A program made the position numbers and the translations under genes. Under the pieces are notes generated by a model, which had not been told where the DNA came from, did no database searches, and worked only from the letters and a program-made list of their open reading frames with translations. Shown here piece by piece: positions 27,062 through 34,843 of a stretch of 60,402 nucleotides of DNA (positions are counted from its first letter, which is position 1; every line of letters starts with the position of its first letter). The stretch lies in the NCBI GenBank assembly GCA_902760315.1, contig CACWFV010000027.1, positions 1 through 60,402 of the forward strand. The letters are read 5' to 3'. This DNA is from an uncultured Bacteroidales bacterium (GTDB lineage: Bacteria > Bacteroidota > Bacteroidia > Bacteroidales > Bacteroidaceae).

Positions 27062-27508
27062 CTATGGCTTCTTCTTGAGGGTCTCGATAATCGAGTCTAA
27101 GTCTAATGCCATGTGGTGGTAGTCATCCTGCTGCAGCGGACAAGACTGGAGCTCCTGGCTCATGCCCTGCGGAATCAGCCGGTAGGCCTGCTCCTCCAGC
27201 GCTTTGCCCTTGTCGGTCAGGCTGACAATCTGTTGGCGCTTGTCCTGTGTGCCTTTCTTCCTGATTACGAGTCCCAGTTTCTCCATGCGTTGCAGCAGGG
27301 GAGTCACGGTGTTGGTTTCCAGCAAGAGCCGGTGCGCGATGTCGTTGACGGGCAAGACGTCTTGTTCCCATAACACCATGAGCACAAGGTATTGAGGATA
27401 GGTGATGCCCAGTGCTGTCAGCATCGGGGTGTATGCCTGTGTTATCAGTCGAGAGGCTGTATAGAGGCGAAAGCAAAGCTGATTGCCAAGTTGTAATTCT
27501 TTGTGCAT
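27062..27508 (-). CDS. MarR-family transcriptional regulator (OhrR-like)
   Basis: 148 aa. A winged helix spans about 30-105 (YPQYLVLMVLWEQDVLPVNDIAHRLLLETNTVTPLLQRMEKLGLVIRKK, DKRQQIVSLTDKG). There is a Cys at residue 12, close to the position used for peroxide sensing in OhrR (QLCFRLYTASR), so redox sensing is plausible. No ohr gene is adjacent. It begins 5 bp after the FHA gene on the same strand and is likely co-transcribed with it. Confidence 0.87.
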   Translation of the reverse strand: MHKELQLGNQLCFRLYTASRLITQAYTPMLTALGITYPQYLVLMVLWEQDVLPVNDIAHRLLLETNTVTPLLQRMEKLGLVIRKKGTQDKRQQIVSLTDKGKALEEQAYRLIPQGMSQELQSCPLQQDDYHHMALDLDSIIETLKKKP

Positions 27509-27513
27509 AAAAA

Positions 27514-28062
27514 CTAATCTGTGTCGCTGGCGTGCAGAATGATGCTGGTGGCACCCAGTGTAAACAGTGTGCCGTCCTCGATGATGCGACGCTCGCGGGG
27601 TTTCAGTTCCACGTCGCCAACGAAAGTGCCGGTATTGCTGTTGTTGTCGCTGAGCGTATAGCGCAATTGTCCGGTTTTGCTACGTGAAACGGTAAGCGTA
27701 CAGTGGTTGAGGTCGACGCTGGGGTCTACCGTCTCGAAGGGGGTGTTGATGGGATTGCCTTTCTGGTAGCGGCCTATGACGTTGTCGCCCATCTGCAGAG
27801 GAATGACCTGCTTGAAGTGGAACACGTTTTCAATGACCACAATGGAACCACAGGGGGCGCTCTCTGCACTTGGCTGTGCGCTGTCGGAATTCAGTTCGGC
27901 TGTCTCTTGTTTCTGGGTGTTGCGCAACTTGGAAACTCCCATGCGAATGCCAAACTCCTTGCCACACTGATCACACTTGAACACCAAAGACTGTCCGGCC
28001 TCATAACGGGTTTCGTCAAAGGTGATGTAATTGTCGCACTTAGGACATCTGACACGCTTCAT
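27514..28062 (-). CDS. Zinc-ribbon plus FHA-domain protein
   Basis: 182 aa. A zinc ribbon at residues 4-36 (RCPKCDN, KCDQCGKEF) is followed by a linker rich in Ser/Glu/Ala and an FHA domain at about 75-180 (GDNVIGRYQKGNPI, NHCTLTVSRS, LSDNNSNTGTFVGDVELKPRE). FHA domains bind phosphothreonine peptides, implying a Ser/Thr kinase partner that is not in this window. It lies between the HU/SPOR gene and marR on one strand. Confidence 0.85.
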   Translation of the reverse strand: MKRVRCPKCDNYITFDETRYEAGQSLVFKCDQCGKEFGIRMGVSKLRNTQKQETAELNSDSAQPSAESAPCGSIVVIENVFHFKQVIPLQMGDNVIGRYQKGNPINTPFETVDPSVDLNHCTLTVSRSKTGQLRYTLSDNNSNTGTFVGDVELKPRERRIIEDGTLFTLGATSIILHASDTD

Positions 28063-28102
28063 AGTTCATCAACGGGAATAATGAAAAAAACGGAAATCGG
28101 CT

Positions 28103-29221
28103 TTATACCTCTGGTTTCTTTTTGTAAACCCATGCTTCGTAGAATTCTTCCTGCATGCTCATCTTGTTGAGTGTGCGATAAGCCTCGGCCTCGCTACTGA
28201 ACTCGTCGCTCACTACGCGTACCACATTGTGGGACACAAGGACGTAGGCGTTGGGGTAGCCTTCCTTCTTCAGTTTCTCTACATACTGTTCGGCGTTAGC
28301 CAACTTTACTTGGCTAGCTACAATAATGCAATAAGTCGTTGTATTTGTGGACTTTGCTGATGTTTCGGCAACTTTTGCTTCAGAAGCTTTTGGGGTTTTG
28401 CCTGCTTTCGTGGTTTTCTGGACTTTTACGGTTTCCAGTAATTCCTTGCGGGCAACAGTACGCTCTTCTACCACCGGTTTTGCTACAAACGAGTCTACGT
28501 CGGGCAGGGTAGTGTCCTGCGGTATGAGTTTATAGAGTAGCGAGTGCTGCAGATGAGTCATGGCCTCCGTGCCTAAATTGCTGTTGGCTACGGGAGTGGC
28601 AATGAAGAAGAAAGCTACAACGGCAGCTGCTACGGCAACGGCATTGCGTACCCACGACATCTTTATATAAATGGCAGAGTCGGAGTTGCTGGTGTCGGTA
28701 AAGTCGATGAGCCGCGGCTCGTTGGAAACAACGGGCTCGTCCGTTATCACCTGCGGCTGCTTTTGTTGCAGAATCTCCTGTTGTTGTGGAATCTCGCCAC
28801 CTTTCAGCGTTTTGAATGAGACAGTCCCCAGACCATATAATTCTGGCGAGAGTATGCCCGATTCGCAAGGCGAGAACTCATAGTTGCCGTCTTGGTTGAT
28901 GGTCAGTTCACCTAGGTTTTCCAGCGTATAGCGCCCCTTGTCCTCCAGGCATTGTCTTAGTTCTGCGACTTCTCCTTCTATCCGTCGTAATGCCTCCGGG
29001 TAAGAAAAGTCGTAGGCTTCTACGTAGGACTGAACGAGCACGGAGTCGTTCATCTGCAGTTGCGGATTGAACCCTAAGGTGCGCAATGGTGGCAGGAAAC
29101 AGTTGTCATTGTACTCATAACGTGCAGGGATGCTGTGTGTTATGAATCCACCAAAGCCCGGAACAATCACGCAGTCATTGTTCAGCAGCAGTATTTCAAT
29201 ATGTCTTTGCAACTCAATCAC
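28103..29221 (-). CDS. HU-CCDC81-type and SPOR-domain membrane protein
   Basis: 372 aa using GTG 29219-29221 (VIELQRHIEILLLNNDCVIVPGFGGF), which is the family's usual start. A longer frame to 29254 would run through a perfect promoter, so it is rejected. An N-terminal pair of HU/IHF-like CCDC81 domains (1 to about 130) is followed by a linker, one transmembrane helix (NAVAVAAAVVAFFFIA, about 218-233) and a C-terminal SPOR domain (YCIIVASQVKLANAEQYVEKLK). SPOR binds denuded peptidoglycan at division sites; the HU-like part faces the cytoplasm. It probably links nucleoid or DNA to the septum. Confidence 0.85.
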   Translation of the reverse strand: MIELQRHIEILLLNNDCVIVPGFGGFITHSIPARYEYNDNCFLPPLRTLGFNPQLQMNDSVLVQSYVEAYDFSYPEALRRIEGEVAELRQCLEDKGRYTLENLGELTINQDGNYEFSPCESGILSPELYGLGTVSFKTLKGGEIPQQQEILQQKQPQVITDEPVVSNEPRLIDFTDTSNSDSAIYIKMSWVRNAVAVAAAVVAFFFIATPVANSNLGTEAMTHLQHSLLYKLIPQDTTLPDVDSFVAKPVVEERTVARKELLETVKVQKTTKAGKTPKASEAKVAETSAKSTNTTTYCIIVASQVKLANAEQYVEKLKKEGYPNAYVLVSHNVVRVVSDEFSSEAEAYRTLNKMSMQEEFYEAWVYKKKPEV

Positions 29222-29226
29222 GAGTG

Positions 29227-29257
29227 CAAAAGTACTATTTTTTTCGCAAATCACAAA
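29227..29257 (-). promoter_or_regulatory. Consensus promoter giving a near-leaderless mRNA
   Basis: Minus strand TTTG (29254-29257), exact 19-bp spacer, TACTTTTG (29227-29234). The box ends only 5 bp before the GTG start of the HU/SPOR gene, so transcription should begin at or beside the start codon. Confidence 0.8.
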
Positions 29258-29325
29258 TAAAAATCGACGAAATATAAAAAAATCTCATTTTTTATTACTA
29301 CTTTTGCACGGTTAAAACAAGTTGA

Positions 29326-29463
29326 ATAGCAAATTATGGAGTATATAGTATCCATTGGCCCATCGACCCTAAAGATGTCATCACCAGCGAGAAAGACCTG
29401 AAACAGCCTTTTTTGCGTGACGCAGAACTATTTGACAAACAACTTTTTATCAAAATATATTAA
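29326..29463 (+). pseudogene. 3' remnant of an rmlC/rfbC-like epimerase gene
   Basis: A 45-codon frame without a good start reads YGVYSIHWPIDPKDVITSEKD, then LKQPFLRDAELFDKQLF, ending at TAA 29461-29463. The WPID..ITSEKD..P.LRDAELF pattern is the C-terminus of dTDP-4-dehydrorhamnose 3,5-epimerase. The N-terminal two-thirds is absent, so this is a gene remnant that ends 2 bp before ugd. It suggests ugd once sat after a nucleotide-sugar gene. Confidence 0.55.
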
Positions 29464-29465
29464 AG

Positions 29466-30788
29466 ATGAATATAGCAATTGTAGGAACTGGATATGTAGG
29501 ACTGGTGTCAGGAACGTGTTTTGCTGATACCGGAGCCAATGTTACTTGTGTGGACGTAGACACGCAGAAGATAGAACGCCTGAAGAATGGCGAGATTCCC
29601 ATTTTTGAGCCAGGCCTCGATGAATTGGTGAAAAAGAACGTTGCCGCCGGCCGTCTGAAGTTTACCACCGACCTGGCCAGCATACTGGACGACGTCCAGA
29701 TAGTATTCTCGGCTGTGGGCACTCCGCCCGATGAGGACGGTTCGGCCGACCTGAAATATGTGTTGCAAGTGGCACGCACTATTGGTCAGCACATGAACAA
29801 CTATCTTGTGGTGGTTACCAAGTCTACGGTACCCGTAGGAACGGCCCAAAAGGTGCGTCAGACGATTGAGCACGAACTGGAGAAGCGAGGCATGAAGGGC
29901 TTCGAGTTCGACGTGGCTTCCAATCCCGAATTCCTGAAAGAGGGCAACGCCATCAAGGACTTCATGTCACCCGACCGCGTGGTGGTGGGCGTTGAGTCGG
30001 AACGTGCCAAGAAAGTACTCACCAAACTCTACAAGCCCTTCCTAATTAATAATTTCCGCGTCATCTTCATGGACATTCCCTCTGCCGAGATGACCAAATA
30101 TGCTGCCAACTCCATGCTGGCCACTCGCATTTCGTTCATGAACGACATTGCCAACCTCTGTGAGCGTGTGGGTGCCGACGTCAACATGGTACGTGCCGGC
30201 ATAGGTGCCGACACACGTATAGGTCGAAAGTTTCTCTACGCCGGTTGCGGCTATGGTGGTTCCTGTTTTCCAAAAGACGTGAAGGCACTCATCAAGACTG
30301 CCGACCAGAACGGCTACTCCATGGAGGTGCTGAAGGCTGTTGAGCGCGTCAACGAGCGACAGAAGTCCATCCTCTTCGAGAAACTCGTCAAGGCTTTCGG
30401 CTCCAAGGAGGCACTCAAAGGCAAGACTATTGCCATGTGGGGACTGTCGTTTAAGCCTGAGACCGACGACATGCGCGAGTCTACGGCACTGGTTATGATC
30501 CAGCTGCTGCTCGATGCTGGCTGCCAAGTGCGAGCCTACGACCCTGTGGCCATGCAGGAGTGTCGGCGCAGGATAGGCGACAGTATCGTCTACTGCAAAG
30601 ATATGTACGACGCCGTGCTTGAAGCCGACGCCCTACTGCTACTGACGGAGTGGAAAGAATTCCGCCTGCCCAGTTGGGCTGTCATCAAGAAGGCCATGCG
30701 CCACGCACTGGTTATCGATGGTCGCAACATCTTCGACGCTGAGGATTTGGACGAAAACGGATTTGAATATCATTGCATAGGTAAATGA
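29466..30788 (+). CDS. ugd: UDP-glucose 6-dehydrogenase
   Basis: 440 aa. The NAD-binding motif GTGYVGLVSGTCFAD opens the protein; the catalytic Cys lies in GCGYGGSCFPKDVKAL; SKSTVPVGTA-like and NPEFLKEGNAI motifs are present. It oxidises UDP-glucose to UDP-glucuronate for capsule or LPS sugars. Its stop overlaps the next gene's start by 4 bp (ATGA), so the two are translationally coupled. Confidence 0.97.
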   Translation: MNIAIVGTGYVGLVSGTCFADTGANVTCVDVDTQKIERLKNGEIPIFEPGLDELVKKNVAAGRLKFTTDLASILDDVQIVFSAVGTPPDEDGSADLKYVLQVARTIGQHMNNYLVVVTKSTVPVGTAQKVRQTIEHELEKRGMKGFEFDVASNPEFLKEGNAIKDFMSPDRVVVGVESERAKKVLTKLYKPFLINNFRVIFMDIPSAEMTKYAANSMLATRISFMNDIANLCERVGADVNMVRAGIGADTRIGRKFLYAGCGYGGSCFPKDVKALIKTADQNGYSMEVLKAVERVNERQKSILFEKLVKAFGSKEALKGKTIAMWGLSFKPETDDMRESTALVMIQLLLDAGCQVRAYDPVAMQECRRRIGDSIVYCKDMYDAVLEADALLLLTEWKEFRLPSWAVIKKAMRHALVIDGRNIFDAEDLDENGFEYHCIGK

Positions 30789-31579
30789 GCAAGAACTACG
30801 GGGTTTTCTGGATGTGCCTGCTACTATTGACGGCACTTTGGGGGTGTGGACGGCAACCATCGTCTACGCCTCCTGAAAGTGAGGCTGCCAAAAAACTGTT
30901 GCAAGGCATCTGGAGCGACGAAGAAACAGAGACACTTGTGTTCCAGATACGTGGCGACTCCGTCTACTATCCTGACACCACTAGTCTGCCGGCCTATTTC
31001 CGCATTTATGAGGACACGCTCTATATTGGCACGTCAGCCCGCTATCATATTGAGAAACAGTCTGAACACGTCTTCTGGTTCAAGAGTGCCGACGGCGAAC
31101 TGGTGAAACTGGTGAAGGACGACGCCACCGAGGACAACAAGGTCTTTGAGCAAAGCCGTACAAAGGTGCTGACGTTGACAGAAGTGCTGAAAAAGGACAC
31201 GGTGGTAATGTTCGAAGGCCAGCGTTACCATCTGTATATTGCCGTCAACCCCACGAAGTATAAAGTGGTGCGCCACGCCATCAACGACGACGGTCTGGAC
31301 GTAGAAAATGTGTATTACGACAACATTATCCACTTGAGCGTCTTCAACGGTTCTCGCCAGCTCTTCTCCAGCGACTTCCGCAAGCAGCGCTACCGCCAAC
31401 GCGTTCCGCCGCAGTTCTTCGAGCAGGCCATACTGAACAATATGGAGTTTAGCGGCGTCGATGCCAACGGCTTGCATGTCAACGTGTCGCTCTGCATTCC
31501 TGACGATGCCAGCTGCTACCTGATAGAGCACGTTGTAAACTTCCAGGGACAATTGTCGACGCAACTGCTGGAATACTGA
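30785..31579 (+). CDS. DUF4738-like lipoprotein
   Basis: 264 aa. A lipoprotein signal peptide (VFWMCLLLLTALWGCG, Cys at about 21) is followed by a beta-rich soluble domain (LVFQIRGDSVYYPDTTSLPAYFRIYEDTLYIG, then HLYIAVNPTKYKVV). It resembles a Bacteroidetes domain of unknown function (DUF4738). It overlaps ugd by 4 bp, although no shared function is obvious. Location: periplasm or outer membrane. Confidence 0.7.
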   Translation: MSKNYGVFWMCLLLLTALWGCGRQPSSTPPESEAAKKLLQGIWSDEETETLVFQIRGDSVYYPDTTSLPAYFRIYEDTLYIGTSARYHIEKQSEHVFWFKSADGELVKLVKDDATEDNKVFEQSRTKVLTLTEVLKKDTVVMFEGQRYHLYIAVNPTKYKVVRHAINDDGLDVENVYYDNIIHLSVFNGSRQLFSSDFRKQRYRQRVPPQFFEQAILNNMEFSGVDANGLHVNVSLCIPDDASCYLIEHVVNFQGQLSTQLLEY

Positions 31580-31664
31580 TGTTGCGACTATTTGAATAAT
31601 GTAGTCACGATAAATATGGATGCCGCAGCTATTGGAATAAGAAAGGTAAAAGATTTTATTTCTG

Positions 31665-32438
31665 ATGAATAACCAACAACTGACCGTCACGCTGTTGCAG
31701 ACTGACATCCAGTGGGGCGACTGTGCCCTGAACATCGAGCACGCCGAACTCCTGATGAACCGTCAGCCCGGCAGCGACCTCTACGTGTTGCCCGAAATGT
31801 GGAGCACGGGGTTTGCCACCGAGCCTCACGGCATAGCCCACGACGAGTCCGACAATCCGGCACTCCAGTGGATGCGTCGTGCTGCCGGCTTGCGCCATTG
31901 TGCCATTAGCGGCAGTGTCGCCGTCCGACTGGCTGACGGTAGCTTCCGCAACCGCCATTATTTTGTCGACGGGCGGGCTGGCCAGACCTATTTCTACGAC
32001 AAGCACCATCTCTTCAGTTATGGCCACGAAGACCAATACTACACAGCCGGCAACGAACACTTGGTGGTGGAGTACGGCGCCTGGCGCCTGCTGTTGCTCA
32101 CGTGCTACGACCTGCGTTTCCCCTGCTGGAGCCGCTATGCTACGGGGCGCGAATATGACGCCATCCTGCTGGTAGCCAACTGGCCCGTTTCGCGCCAGGA
32201 GGCCTGGCAGGTGCTGACACGTGCCCGTGCCATTGAGAACCAATGCTATCTGGTCGGCGTCAACCGCACTGGCGACGACCATAAGTGCCACTATGTTGGC
32301 GAGAGTGTAGCCGTCGACTTCAAGGGCCACGTCATGGCCCGTTGCGGGGCCGATGAAGAGGCCTTGAGCACCACGTTCAGCATGGAGGAACTATTGGCTG
32401 TTCGCAGCAAATTTCGCGTGCTGGACGAGCGTGACTGA
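31665..32438 (+). CDS. Nitrilase-superfamily amidohydrolase (omega-amidase-like)
   Basis: 257 aa. The Glu-Lys-Cys triad is visible: E44 (LPEMWSTGF), K113 (YDKHHLF) and C147 (LLTCYDLRFPCW). The family hydrolyses C-N bonds; the MWSTGF and DLRFP forms match omega-amidase/YafV-type enzymes that deaminate 2-oxoglutaramate analogues. It has an 85-bp gap from the lipoprotein gene and is convergent with the Dcu transporter, with no strong terminator between. Confidence 0.88.
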   Translation: MNNQQLTVTLLQTDIQWGDCALNIEHAELLMNRQPGSDLYVLPEMWSTGFATEPHGIAHDESDNPALQWMRRAAGLRHCAISGSVAVRLADGSFRNRHYFVDGRAGQTYFYDKHHLFSYGHEDQYYTAGNEHLVVEYGAWRLLLLTCYDLRFPCWSRYATGREYDAILLVANWPVSRQEAWQVLTRARAIENQCYLVGVNRTGDDHKCHYVGESVAVDFKGHVMARCGADEEALSTTFSMEELLAVRSKFRVLDERD

Positions 32439-32481
32439 ATTCTCCCCTCGCACCATCATAGCAGTAACGCTTTCAGCTCAT

Positions 32482-33813
32482 TCAATAGAATATCATGGCC
32501 AGCATGTAGGCCACTATGGTTGATGTGACGACGCTGACGAGTCCGGGCATCATGAACGAGTGGTTCAGCAAATATTTCCCGATAACGGTAGTGCCTGAGC
32601 GGTCAAAGTTGACGGTGGCGATGTCACTGGGGTAGTTGGGTATGAAGAAGTAGCCGTAGACAGACGGAAAGACACCCAGCAGCACGGCACCTTCAATGCC
32701 CAGCGAGTAGGCCAGCGGCAGCATGGCCACCACCACGGCACCCTGAGAATTGATGAGCACAGAGACCAGGAAGAATACGATGGCAATAGCCCATGGATAC
32801 TCCTTGACAATGTCGGTCATCATGGTTTGAATCTCGTTGGTATAGTTAGAGAAATAGGTGTCGGCCATCCATGCTATGCCGTAGATGGCTACCACGGCCA
32901 CCATGCCAGACTGCCACACGGGGCCGGCGACAGCAGTCTTGGGCGACGCTTTGCAGAAGATGATCATCAATGCGGCAGCGCTGATCATGACTATCTGAAT
33001 GACGATGTTCATCTTCAGTCGGCCACTTTCCCACACGGGCAGCAATGAGGGAAACGCCGCCAGAATCACAATGACCAGCAGAGCCGCCAGGAAGATGTAT
33101 ACCGCAAGCTTGGCCTCCTGGGGTATCTGCTTGTCGAGTGTGGTGGCTGACGAACCGTAGATGTAGTTATACTGTTCGGGGTCTTTCAGCTTGGCCTGGA
33201 ATTGCGGGTCTTTGTCCAGGTCCAGTCCGCGGTGATAGGAAGCGGCTGCGGCCGCCATCAGTCCGCAGAGGCAGGCCGGGATAGACACCATGAGTACTTG
33301 CGGAATGGTGATGTCAAACCCGTTGGCATTGCTAATGCTGACGAAGGCCACCACTGCAGCGGCTATGGGCGAACACGTAATGCCCACCTGCGAGGCAACA
33401 GAGGCCACAGCGCAGGGGCGCTCAGGGCGAATGCCTTTCTTCAGCGCTATGTCGCAAATTATAGGCATCAACGTGTAAACCACGTGTCCCGTACCAACCA
33501 GTATGGTCAGAAAGAATGTAGACAGCGGTGCCAGGAAGGTGATGCGGTCGGGGTGTCTGCGCAGCGTCTTCTCGGCTATCTGGATGAGCCAGTCCATGCC
33601 TCCCGACGCCTGCATAATGCCGGCGCAGGTGACGGCGGCTATGATGATGTAAATGACGTCCGTAGGCGGTGTACCGGGCTTGAGTCCGAAACCGAAGACC
33701 AGCAGCGCCAGTCCGATGCCGGAGATGGCACCCAGCGCCAGACTGCCATACCGAGAACCTACCCATAGTGCACCGAGCACTATCAGTAGTTGGATAATCA
33801 TAGTAATTGTCAT
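32482..33813 (-). CDS. Anaerobic C4-dicarboxylate transporter (Dcu family)
   Basis: 443 aa with about 11-12 hydrophobic helices. Dcu signatures are present: GTGHVVYTLMPIICDIALKKGIRPERPCAVASVASQ and FIPNYPSDIATVNFDRSGTT. It exchanges fumarate, succinate, malate or aspartate across the inner membrane and suits fumarate respiration or succinate export in an anaerobe. It is transcribed alone from a promoter at 33863-33893. Confidence 0.93.
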   Translation of the reverse strand: MTITMIIQLLIVLGALWVGSRYGSLALGAISGIGLALLVFGFGLKPGTPPTDVIYIIIAAVTCAGIMQASGGMDWLIQIAEKTLRRHPDRITFLAPLSTFFLTILVGTGHVVYTLMPIICDIALKKGIRPERPCAVASVASQVGITCSPIAAAVVAFVSISNANGFDITIPQVLMVSIPACLCGLMAAAAASYHRGLDLDKDPQFQAKLKDPEQYNYIYGSSATTLDKQIPQEAKLAVYIFLAALLVIVILAAFPSLLPVWESGRLKMNIVIQIVMISAAALMIIFCKASPKTAVAGPVWQSGMVAVVAIYGIAWMADTYFSNYTNEIQTMMTDIVKEYPWAIAIVFFLVSVLINSQGAVVVAMLPLAYSLGIEGAVLLGVFPSVYGYFFIPNYPSDIATVNFDRSGTTVIGKYLLNHSFMMPGLVSVVTSTIVAYMLAMIFY

Positions 33814-33862
33814 AAATCCTATTGTTTTTGTTATTGATAAAGTTTATACGAATACGTGTCTG

Positions 33863-33893
33863 CAAAATTAGACATTTTATTCGAAACAGCCAA
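33863..33893 (-). promoter_or_regulatory. Promoter of the Dcu transporter gene
   Basis: Minus strand TTGG (33890-33893), 19-bp spacer, TAATTTTG (33863-33870), about 50 bp before the ATG. Confidence 0.7.
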
Positions 33894-34074
33894 GTATTTT
33901 TTTTGCTTTTTCTGTTGAAATGTTTGGAAGTTACCGAAAATCTTTTTATCTATGCCCTGGCAAACATTCAATGCAAAGGTTAAGGTCTTCAGAACGCAGT
34001 TAAGAGGCGTGTGTGACCTACCGTTCTTCGTCTTTAGACTGAAAAAACTCTTCAGTTAATTTAGACTCTATGCA

Positions 34075-34109
34075 CCGGAAAATCGGCTGACCCGGAAAAA
34101 TCGGCTGAC
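34075..34109. repeat. Tandem 17/18-bp repeat
   Basis: ccggaaaatcggctgac (34075-34091) is followed directly by ccggaaaaatcggctgac (34092-34109), differing by one A in the run. Confidence 0.85.
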
Positions 34110-34162
34110 CCCTTTTCTTATTCTTGGTTAAGATTAACACCTTATTAACACCCTAATAAAGT

Positions 34163-34199
34163 AAAATCCCCTGCAAATCAGTGATTTGCAGGGGATTTT
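34163..34199. terminator. Bidirectional terminator after the tRNA cluster
   Basis: aaaatcccctgcaaat (34163-34178) pairs perfectly with atttgcaggggatttt (34184-34199) across 5 nt. It lies 14 bp beyond the tRNA-Glu 3' end in the direction of transcription. Confidence 0.9.
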
Positions 34200-34212
34200 C
34201 GGATATTCTAAG

Positions 34213-34284
34213 TAGTCGATAGGGGAATCGAACCCCTATGCCAAGATTGAGAATCTTGTATCCTAACCATTAGATGAATCGACC
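34213..34284 (-). tRNA. tRNA-Glu (anticodon CTC)
   Basis: 72 nt. Acceptor ggtcgat/atcgact, anticodon arm caaga/tcttg with loop ttctcaa (CTC), T arm with ttcgatt loop. Last of four tRNAs on this strand. Confidence 0.92.
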
Positions 34285-34325
34285 AACATGTCAAAGATGC
34301 GCTCGCAGAGAAATCCCACCGGCTG

Positions 34326-34407
34326 CGGAAGGAGGGGGATTCGAACCCCCGGTACGGGAACCCGTACGGCAGTTTAGCAAACTGCTGGTTTCAGCCACTC
34401 TCCTTCC
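34326..34407 (-). tRNA. tRNA-Ser (anticodon GCT)
   Basis: Acceptor ggaagga/tccttcc, anticodon stem gcagt/actgc with loop ttgctaa (GCT), and the long variable arm of class II tRNAs (gtacggg/cccgtac). Confidence 0.92.
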
Positions 34408-34564
34408 AGATGTCTCAGCTGCAAACCGTGGGGTTATCTCCTTGATTGCGGGTGCAAAGGTACGACTATTTTTTGAACTTTGCAAATTTTTAAGCGACTT
34501 TTTTTACTTTTCTTTGATTTTTTCTATGTTTCCCGCTATTTACAGATTTTCTATACCGTTTTTG

Positions 34565-34637
34565 AGCGGATTACGGGACTCGAACCCGCGACCCTCGGCT
34601 TGGGAAGCCAATGCTCTACCAACTGAGCTAAATCCGC
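34565..34637 (-). tRNA. tRNA-Gly (anticodon CCC)
   Basis: Acceptor gcggatt/aatccgc, D arm gctc/gagc, anticodon arm ttggc/gccga with loop ttcccaa (CCC), T loop ttcgagt. The 157 bp between it and tRNA-Ser is AT-rich and holds no gene. Confidence 0.92.
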
Positions 34638-34693
34638 TTGTGGGAAGAAAAAGGAGCCAAACTATCAGTAAGTTTGACTCCGGAAGAAAAGCG

Positions 34694-34766
<73 letters not shown>

Positions 34767-34801
34767 AGTCTTTCAAAGAACTCTTTGCTTGAAAGCGGTT
34801 G

Positions 34802-34833
34802 CAAAGGTAATACTTTTTTCTGTAATCACCAAA
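34802..34833 (-). promoter_or_regulatory. Promoter of the tRNA cluster
   Basis: Minus strand TTTG (34830-34833), 20-bp spacer, TACCTTTG (34802-34809), between the uvrA stop and tRNA-Thr. Confidence 0.78.
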
Positions 34834-34843
34834 TGTTTTATGC

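Larger units (their letters stand above)
33814..34212. other. Intergenic region with dcu promoter, tandem repeat and terminator
   Basis: About 400 bp without a recognisable gene. It holds the dcu promoter, a 17/18-bp tandem repeat at 34075 and the tRNA-operon terminator at 34163. Short frames at 33910-34070 did not resemble any family I know. Confidence 0.6.

Noticed and set aside
33910-34070. Possible transposase fragment before the tRNA cluster
   Set aside because: Short frames only; I could not recognise any transposase motif.
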